Translations under genes and position numbers: made by a program
Shown here: positions 14,841 to 19,868 of the stretch, one piece after another
Numbering within the stretch: position 1 is the first letter of the stretch
Layout of the letters: the number at the start of each line of letters is the position of its first letter
Assembly: GCA_021820805.1 (NCBI GenBank)
Contig: JAKADF010000009.1
Location: 1-19,868 of the forward strand
Direction: 5' to 3'
DNA: 19,868 nt
From: Bacillota bacterium
GTDB lineage: Bacteria > Bacillota > Bacilli > Alicyclobacillales > Alicyclobacillaceae
Notes under the pieces: model-generated
What the model saw: only the letters and a program-made list of their open reading frames with translations
Database searches by the model: none
Told to the model about the DNA's origin: nothing

Positions 14841-15113
14841 CTATTCTTCAGAAAGACGGCTGTATTCTTTTTCTAAAGTCTGCTTTGCATCTTGCAGCCT
14901 GTCGTTTGTTTCCCGTACTGCTTTTTGGTTCAAATCGTCGTCTGCCTCACGCATAGCATTTTCTGCCCTCTCTAGAGCATTGTCTGCTTGCCAAACCATT
15001 TCACCGGTTGGGTGGGACTCAACTTGATGAACCGCGTTTTCCAGTGCATCTACGGAGTTTTGTGCATCTCTGAGCGGGCTTTGGCTTTGACGACTTGATT
15101 CTGGTTGTTTCAT
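14841..15113 (-). CDS. Small helical, coiled-coil-like unknown protein
   Basis: This 90-aa highly charged protein has no cysteine, signal peptide or membrane segment. Residues about 15-88 look like one or two long helices with heptad-like spacing (NSVDALENAVHQVESH, ADNALERAENAMREADDDL, ETNDRLQDAKQTLEKEYSRL). I do not recognise a family. GGAGG lies 7 nt before the ATG, so initiation should be strong. However, the same GGAGG can pair with CCTCC about 40 nt upstream in the transcript (hairpin at 15120-15166). It lies 71 nt after lplJ on the same strand and may be cotranscribed with it. Confidence 0.8.
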   Translation of the reverse strand: MKQPESSRQSQSPLRDAQNSVDALENAVHQVESHPTGEMVWQADNALERAENAMREADDDLNQKAVRETNDRLQDAKQTLEKEYSRLSEE

Positions 15114-15119
15114 AAGATT

Positions 15120-15173
15120 CCTCCAACTCTTTGGTCTGACTCATCATTAAAGTCGGCGGTTGGAGGGTTTTTT
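15120..15173. promoter_or_regulatory. Hairpin masking a Shine-Dalgarno; also a plus-strand terminator
   Basis: CCTCCAAC (15120-15127) pairs with GTTGGAGG (15159-15166), with an inner GACT/AGTC stem. On the plus strand TTTTTT follows (15168-15173), making a good terminator against rightward transcription. In the leftward transcript one arm contains the GGAGG of the 90-aa gene, so the fold could block its translation. Confidence 0.6.
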
Positions 15174-15184
15174 ATGTACATTCC

Positions 15185-16177
15185 TTAGTAAATTAAATCA
15201 ATAAACTCTTCTAAAGAAATTTTGCCGAAATAGTGATTAATGTCTATATCTGCAAGTGACTCTTCAAGAGCGGGCTTATCGTATCTTGTGCCTGCCATGC
15301 GGCTCTCAACATCAGAAATTTCGCCAAGCCCAAAAAAGTCACCGTAAATCTTGCATGTTTCAATAACTCCGTTTTTTACATTTAGGCGCACATCAATAGA
15401 ACCAATCGGAAACCGTTTCGAGCGTTGTACGTTGAATTCGGGAGATTTTCCGTAGTTCCAGTCCCAATTTTGATACCGATTCTTCGAAATTTCGTGAATT
15501 TCTTTCCAATCGTTATCTGTTAAGTGGTATTCTGGAATAGGTTGCTCTCCTTCGAAAATCGTTTCGAGCAGGATACGACGGAATTCTAAAATTGATAGAT
15601 CCTTGTTATCTAGGTAATCACGAATGTTTGCAACCCGGCTTCGAATAGACTTAATCCCTTTTGATTCAATTTTATCTTGTTTTACACGCAGCGTTTTTGC
15701 GACTTCATCTAAGTTGACATCAAACATTAGGGTGCCGTGGCTAAACATCCGCCCTTTGGTAGAGAATTGGGCGTTTCCGGATATTTTCTTTTCGCCAATC
15801 TGAATATCATTGCGGCCGGTAAGTTCTGCATCTACACCGAGCTTTTTGAGTGCGGACACAACGGGCTCCGTAAATTTGCGGAAGTCGCGGAAATTGTCTT
15901 CGCTGCTCTTCGCAAGAAAGCTGAAATTCAAATTTCCTAAATCATGATATACTGCACCGCCGCCTGACAGGCGCCGAACCACATGAACATTATGCTCACG
16001 AACATAATCCACGTTGATTTCCTCGAATGTATTTTGGTTACGGCCAATAATAATCGACGGCTCATTGATATAGAACAATAGGTACATATCATCTAAATCA
16101 AGATGGTAAAGCATGTATTCTTCAATGGCCAAATTAATCCTTGGATCCGTTATTCCTTGGTTATCAATAAACCTCAT
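15185..16177 (-). CDS. lplJ: Lipoate-protein ligase A (LplJ type)
   Basis: This 330-aa protein has the length and layout of Bacillus LplJ. It has the lipoate-ligase core RRLSGGGAVYHDLGNLNFSF (68-87), GRNDIQIGEKKISGNAQ (121-137) with Lys131 as the expected catalytic lysine, and SHGTLMFDVNLDEV. A C-terminal accessory domain (after about residue 250) completes the two-domain ligase. It activates free lipoate with ATP and attaches it to lipoyl domains of GcvH and 2-oxoacid dehydrogenases in the cytosol. AAGGGGG precedes the ATG by 7 nt. It has its own leader and no dehydrogenase gene nearby. Confidence 0.93.
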   Translation of the reverse strand: MRFIDNQGITDPRINLAIEEYMLYHLDLDDMYLLFYINEPSIIIGRNQNTFEEINVDYVREHNVHVVRRLSGGGAVYHDLGNLNFSFLAKSSEDNFRDFRKFTEPVVSALKKLGVDAELTGRNDIQIGEKKISGNAQFSTKGRMFSHGTLMFDVNLDEVAKTLRVKQDKIESKGIKSIRSRVANIRDYLDNKDLSILEFRRILLETIFEGEQPIPEYHLTDNDWKEIHEISKNRYQNWDWNYGKSPEFNVQRSKRFPIGSIDVRLNVKNGVIETCKIYGDFFGLGEISDVESRMAGTRYDKPALEESLADIDINHYFGKISLEEFIDLIY

Positions 16178-16350
16178 GGCTAAGCCCCCTTATACTCATG
16201 GTATAAATTTGAATTTTGCAGCTTCACGATGGAAACTGCTTTTATGTACACGGACAACACTTATCATACATCAATTTGACAACTTGTCCTGATTTCAGAG
16301 TCGACAAATTAAATGCTTTTTACTCAAGTAATCAAATTTTGCGAAGAGAG

Positions 16351-16376
16351 AAAAAGCCGACTGGCTTGCAGTCGGC
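16351..16376 (-). terminator. Terminator of the DinB-family gene
   Basis: On the minus strand GCCGACTG (16376-16369), a 5-nt loop and CAGTCGGC (16363-16356) are followed by TTTTT. It lies just past the stop of the DinB-family gene. The remaining 16178-16350 region shows nothing else I can support. Confidence 0.88.
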
Positions 16377-16418
16377 CATCATGCGTATGGGGCTTCCGTT
16401 GAAGCATGAAGATTATGA

Positions 16419-16883
16419 TTAATGTTTTACGAACATTGGCGGGTTTTGTACCCCTGTCATCCGAGCGTAAACAAATAATTGACCTTTATGGTGAATTTCA
16501 TGATCTCGCATAGCAGAAAGAAGCACTATCGCAGGCATGTTTACTTTGAATACTTTTGTCGCATCGATAAGTTTATCCATTTGTTCGTCTGTTAAGGAAG
16601 AAAGGACTGCATTTGTCGCATCTGTAGTTTCGTGTACGTATTTTTTCAAATCGGCCATTGTAGAAATTTCTGGTTTATCTCCAGGTTTGCCGAGTACGCC
16701 GCTTGTAACAGCACTTGTAAACCATGTTCCAGAAGTCATCATATGGATAACCAACTCGCCAAGGGTCATGGCACCATCCCATGGCTTAAAATTCAGGTGT
16801 TCCTCTCCAATCAAATCCACCAATTCCACTGTAACAAGACGATGGCGATTCCAACTCTCGAGAAATTGTTTGGCGCTAGTCAA
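16419..16883 (-). CDS. DinB/YfiT-like putative metalloenzyme
   Basis: This 154-aa four-helix-bundle protein of the DinB superfamily has a likely metal triad: His47 (GELVIHMM) and His128 plus His132 (RDHEIHHKGQL), with the typical H-x3-H pair on the last long helix. Members include thiol-dependent transferases (bacillithiol or mycothiol S-transferases) and damage-inducible proteins; many have no known substrate. The start is TTG 16883, with GGAGGG 8 nt upstream; no ATG lies in frame near that site. It stands alone with its own terminator. Confidence 0.9.
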   Translation of the reverse strand: MTSAKQFLESWNRHRLVTVELVDLIGEEHLNFKPWDGAMTLGELVIHMMTSGTWFTSAVTSGVLGKPGDKPEISTMADLKKYVHETTDATNAVLSSLTDEQMDKLIDATKVFKVNMPAIVLLSAMRDHEIHHKGQLFVYARMTGVQNPPMFVKH

Positions 16884-16932
16884 GTATGTATCCCTCCAAT
16901 TTTTACTCAGTGCTATATATCCATTTTAATAG

Positions 16933-16961
16933 TTGACCGTCCAAATAACCATTCTTATGCA
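16933..16961 (+). promoter_or_regulatory. Candidate promoter for the tandem glycosyltransferase
   Basis: TTGACC (16933-16938) lies 17 nt before TATGCA (16956-16961). The -35 is good (5 of 6), the -10 weak (3 of 6). Nothing better is visible in the 178-nt gap ahead of the gene. Confidence 0.35.
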
Positions 16962-17061
16962 AAACGAGAACTTTTCAGACGTTTGCCTTCCTCGGTTTTC
17001 CGATGGGTTTCATAAAATGGGGTAGCCTTGTTTTCATGGAGCGTGAAAGAAGGAGCCTGGT

Positions 17062-18546
17062 ATGAAACGAACGAGTATCATCATTGCAGCCCGAAACGAA
17101 GCAAACAAAATCCAGCCACTGGTTTCACGCCTGAAAAAATGGCGGCACTGTTTTGAGGTTATTGTTGTGGCGAACGGTTGCAGCGATAGCACGGCAAGAA
17201 GGGCTAGAAGGGCCGGAGCGCGAGTTCTCGAGTTTGAAGAACCTTTAGGTCCAGATGTTGGCCGGGCTATTGGCATTGCTGCAGCAAAAGGAGATATTTA
17301 TCTTGTGCTGGATGCAGACTTACGCATATATCCAAACCAACTAAACCCATTTGTGCTTGCAGTCGAAAAAGGAGTGGATATAGCACTCAATCGTTATCCG
17401 CTGCCAGAAACTGTGCGATTCCAGCACCCTACCGCTGTTGCAAAACATGCGCTCAATTTGTTTGCAGAAAGACCAGATTTAGCTGCATGCAGTTTAACAG
17501 CAGTGCCTCATGCGTTAAGTCGTAGGGTCGTTAAAGGAATTGGAGCATATGCGTTTGCAGTACCGCCAGTTGCTCAAGCAGCAGCAATGCTAAGTGGTTC
17601 TTATCGGATTGAACCAGTTGCTCATGTTCCTGTAGGCATATTGAATCCAATGAGATCAAAAGACCACCAAAAGCGTATGAGGAACTTAATCATTGGAGAT
17701 TGTTTAGAAGCTGTTCATCTGATTCATTTAAAGAAAGGTGTACGCGGGGGTTTTACGGACTTGCATCGCAAACGAGAACTTATTCCTGCTTTTGATGACA
17801 CTGGCGTGGAAGAACTGACCCATATCGCTGCGGTTGTACCCGCGCAAGGGGAAGACAGCCTTCTGGACGTTGTCGAATCTCTCAGCATGACTGGGGTCGG
17901 GCAGGTTGTTGTTGTACAAAACGGATCGGAAAAAATCAGATTCAAACATGCTTCTCAAAAGCATGTGAAATCTTTCCACTATGATGAATCGGTTGGTCAT
18001 GATGTTGGTCGAGCGATAGGCTGTGCAAAACTAAAAGCGAATGGGTACTTTATTACAGATGCAGATATTTTAATGAAGCCAACGGATATGAAAGAGTTTA
18101 TGGACGCACTGAAAAAGGTCGACGTAGCACTCAATAGTCTTGATGAGGTTTTACCAAAAGAGTCGCAGACAGACGCTCCGTCTATTGTTAAACGGTTCGT
18201 CAATCTTGCATGCAACAGGCCTGATTTAGGCGTGGCATCTCTTACCGCGATTCCGCATGCAATCACAAGGCAAGTCGTGGAATCTATTGGAGTAGACGCT
18301 CTGGCTGTTCCGCCCCTTGCACAGGTCAAGGCAATTTTGGCAGGATTCTCTGTTCAGACTGTTCACTCAGTTGACGTTATACACACGAATGCATATCGTC
18401 CCAAACTTCATGCCCCGTCTAGCGGGCGGCCGGTTTCTAAATTGATTACGGGCGATTGCCTTGAAGCTCTTTTCTATCTTCAATCCCAAATTGGAATTAG
18501 GGCTTATTTTCCCGACAATTTGCGTAGACGTGATTTACTGGTATGA
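17062..18546 (+). CDS. Tandem-duplicated GT2-like glycosyltransferase
   Basis: This 494-aa cytosolic protein is made of two copies of one GT-A glycosyltransferase domain, at about 1-248 and 250-494, offset by about 249 residues. Shared marks are DVGRAIG (65-71 and 314-320), the metal-binding DAD (84-86 and 333-335), RPDL, SLTA(V/I)PHA (144-151 and 393-400), AVPP-AQ and GDCLEA (212-217 and 464-469). Copy 1 has the full GT2 start (SIIIAARNEA, then NGCSDST). Copy 2 has a weaker one (AAVVPAQGED, then NGSEK), so it may bind nucleotide-sugar poorly or differently. There is no membrane segment. The donor and acceptor are unknown. AAGGAG lies 6-7 nt before the ATG. The MFS gene follows after 45 nt. 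Confidence 0.88.
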   Translation: MKRTSIIIAARNEANKIQPLVSRLKKWRHCFEVIVVANGCSDSTARRARRAGARVLEFEEPLGPDVGRAIGIAAAKGDIYLVLDADLRIYPNQLNPFVLAVEKGVDIALNRYPLPETVRFQHPTAVAKHALNLFAERPDLAACSLTAVPHALSRRVVKGIGAYAFAVPPVAQAAAMLSGSYRIEPVAHVPVGILNPMRSKDHQKRMRNLIIGDCLEAVHLIHLKKGVRGGFTDLHRKRELIPAFDDTGVEELTHIAAVVPAQGEDSLLDVVESLSMTGVGQVVVVQNGSEKIRFKHASQKHVKSFHYDESVGHDVGRAIGCAKLKANGYFITDADILMKPTDMKEFMDALKKVDVALNSLDEVLPKESQTDAPSIVKRFVNLACNRPDLGVASLTAIPHAITRQVVESIGVDALAVPPLAQVKAILAGFSVQTVHSVDVIHTNAYRPKLHAPSSGRPVSKLITGDCLEALFYLQSQIGIRAYFPDNLRRRDLLV

Positions 18547-18550
18547 TATT

Positions 18551-18577
18551 ATCTCTCTAGATGATTTTTAGAGAGAT
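18551..18577 (+). promoter_or_regulatory. Perfect 9-bp inverted repeat before the MFS gene
   Basis: ATCTCTCTA (18551-18559) and TAGAGAGAT (18569-18577) flank a 9-nt loop in the gap between the glycosyltransferase and MFS genes. The repeat ends 1 nt before the Shine-Dalgarno (GGAG 18579-18582). There is no T-run after it, so it is not a classic terminator. It could be an operator or an RNA hairpin that affects initiation. Confidence 0.5.
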
Positions 18578-18591
18578 TGGAGTTGACGTGG

Positions 18592-19794
18592 ATGGGCGTA
18601 AACGCTGCCGTACCGTCCCATGTCGGGGGAGATAAGTTAAATAAGAAGGTTGTTTGGTCGTTTAGTGCATCTCATTTAATGAATGATTTAGTAACGGTGG
18701 GCATTGTTCCAGCTTTGTTGCCATTATATAAGGCAGCTTTTCATCTAAACTACACCCAAGTTGGACTCATTGTTTTTGTTTCATACCTCACTTCTTCAGT
18801 TATGCAGCCAGTATTTGGACTCCTGACAGATAGAAAGCCGATTATTTGGTTGTTGCCGCTTGGCGTCTTCTTGTCCAGTTTTGGTCTTGCCATGACTGGA
18901 ACTGCACCTTCTTTTCCGTGGATTTTGGTTTTCATTGGTTTGTCTGGCCTGGGTTCTGGTGCATTTCATCCTGAAGCTGCTCGTGGAACTCGTCTCGGAT
19001 CCGGCGGGACACGAGGCCTTGCACAAGCTATTTTTCAAGTTGGAGGCAATGCTGGTCAAGCATTCGGGCCGCTCATGGTTCCTTTGTTTCTGTTATCAAC
19101 AGGCTACCATGGCCTTTTGTGGTTTTTAATAATTGCAGTAGCGGGGTTAGTAGTAACGGTCCGGATTTTACCTTGGTATAAGGGCCGCGTAGATATGATT
19201 ACGAAGGCAAAGAAAAATATAAAAGGAAAGAATCGTGTCGGCGGGATGTTTTTACTCACCATATTCATTGTGCTCCGGTCTTGGTGTCAAATTGGAGTTG
19301 CAGCATTCTTGCCGTTCTTCTATTCTGCACGCATGACGCTTAGCAAAGCAGAATGGTTAGACTTCTTGTTCCTGTTTGCAGGTGCGGTCGGCACATTTAT
19401 CGGGGGTATGCTGTCTGATAAAATCGGACAGAAACGATTGCTCGTTTTTTCAATGTTGATTGCCAGCCCATTTGCATGGATACTTCCACATGTTCACGGT
19501 ATATTGGCAGTCATTGTTTTAATATTGTTTGGGTTTGGTGTACTGTCATCTTTTGCAGTAACGGTGGTTTATGGTCAGGGGCTTTTACCAAGAAATCTTG
19601 CTCTTGCATCTGGATTAACAATTGGCCTTGGGGTAGGAGCAGGAGGAATTGGTGCTGAGCTTTTAGGCACTGTTTCAGATGCGTTCGGCGTTTCAGTTGT
19701 ATTTGATATATTGGCTTTTTTGCCCATGATTGCAACCGTGATTACCTTATTCTTGCCAAATGATAAAAAAACAGCAGAACTGTCGAAAGCATAA
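18592..19794 (+). CDS. fsr: MFS transporter, fosmidomycin-resistance (Fsr) family
   Basis: This 400-aa protein has 12 predicted helices. It matches Fsr-type segments: SASHLMNDLVTVGIVPALLPLY, SSVMQPVFGLLTDRKP, GSGAFHPEAARGTRLGSGGTRGLAQAIFQVGGN and GGMLSDKIGQKRLL between helices of the second half. Family members are proton-driven exporters; E. coli Fsr gives fosmidomycin resistance, but the natural substrate is usually unknown. I chose ATG 18592 because GGAG lies 9 nt upstream; a TTG at 18577 would overlap the inverted repeat. The gene follows the tandem glycosyltransferase by 45 nt, so the two are probably cotranscribed. Confidence 0.9.
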   Translation: MGVNAAVPSHVGGDKLNKKVVWSFSASHLMNDLVTVGIVPALLPLYKAAFHLNYTQVGLIVFVSYLTSSVMQPVFGLLTDRKPIIWLLPLGVFLSSFGLAMTGTAPSFPWILVFIGLSGLGSGAFHPEAARGTRLGSGGTRGLAQAIFQVGGNAGQAFGPLMVPLFLLSTGYHGLLWFLIIAVAGLVVTVRILPWYKGRVDMITKAKKNIKGKNRVGGMFLLTIFIVLRSWCQIGVAAFLPFFYSARMTLSKAEWLDFLFLFAGAVGTFIGGMLSDKIGQKRLLVFSMLIASPFAWILPHVHGILAVIVLILFGFGVLSSFAVTVVYGQGLLPRNLALASGLTIGLGVGAGGIGAELLGTVSDAFGVSVVFDILAFLPMIATVITLFLPNDKKTAELSKA

Positions 19795-19816
19795 TCAGCA
19801 TTCGACAGTTCTTTTA
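19765..19816. terminator. Bidirectional terminator overlapping the end of fsr
   Basis: AGAACTGTCGAA (19776-19787) pairs perfectly with TTCGACAGTTCT (19801-19812) around 13 nt that include the fsr stop codon. On the plus strand TTTTA-like bases follow; on the minus strand GCTG then TTTTTTT follows. Its strength leftward implies a converging gene from the right. Confidence 0.8.
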
Positions 19817-19821
19817 CCTCG

Positions 19822-19868
19822 TTATGCCTTTACCAGTAGAGACCCGAAACAGCGCTTGCCCCAATCAG
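19822..19868 (-). CDS. Possible 3' end of a leftward gene, frame unresolved
   Basis: The strong leftward terminator at 19765-19816 implies a gene entering from the right edge. Two minus-strand frames are open to the edge: one ends DWGKRCFGSLLVKA with its stop at 19822-19824, the other ends LIGASAVSGLYW with its stop at 19830-19832. Too little is present to choose between them or assign a family. Confidence 0.35.
   Translation of the reverse strand, partial: DWGKRCFGSLLVKA

Noticed and set aside
16216..16422. Small plus-strand ORF of 68 aa
   Set aside because: It runs through the terminator of the DinB-family gene, lacks a convincing ribosome binding site and has no recognisable pattern.
1..19868. 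Mobile element, prophage or CRISPR array
   Set aside because: No transposase, integrase, phage gene, regularly spaced repeat or flanking long repeat was found on either strand.

Overview
The window looks like chromosomal DNA of a low-to-mid GC Gram-positive spore-former of the class Bacilli. The evidence is strong GGAGG-type ribosome binding sites, frequent TTG starts, two S-box (SAM-I) riboswitches, a SqhC-type terpene cyclase, an LplJ-type lipoate ligase and a KimA-type potassium transporter, all closest to Bacillus-type proteins as I remember them. An Alicyclobacillaceae-like organism is possible, but I cannot fix the genus. No tRNA, rRNA, CRISPR array, transposase or prophage gene is visible.

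Positions 1-6320 form an accessory-looking block of redox and stress genes. Leftward is a translationally coupled pair, a DUF2249 protein followed by an unknown protein. Divergent from it are a 12-TM membrane protein with a faint NnrS/CcoN look and a cupin-hemerythrin fusion. Next come a convergent class I methyltransferase and a rightward cluster of two unknown proteins and a chlorite-dismutase-fold, ChdC-like protein. An AhpD-like carboxymuconolactone decarboxylase family protein closes the block. Both divergent intergenic regions of this block (707-722 and 3973-3988) hold a near-match to the Fnr/CRP palindrome TGTGA-N6-TCACA. My working model is a low-oxygen or nitrosative-stress regulon built around heme and di-iron proteins.

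Positions 6423-9348 hold an EamA exporter-like protein convergent with a SqhC-type squalene-hopene/sesquarterpene cyclase. Positions 9434-12730 are a complete methionine ABC importer. metQ runs leftward and metN-metI rightward. Each arm has its own SAM-I riboswitch and its own promoter, and the two -35 hexamers lie only 4 bp apart.

Positions 12857-16883 hold a KimA-like potassium transporter homologue in which a key aspartate appears replaced by glycine. They also hold a small coiled-coil protein whose Shine-Dalgarno can be masked by an upstream hairpin, lipoate-protein ligase, and a DinB-fold protein. Positions 17062-19816 hold an unusual glycosyltransferase made of two tandem GT-A repeats, followed 45 nt later by a fosmidomycin-resistance-type MFS transporter. 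A leftward gene probably enters at the right edge.
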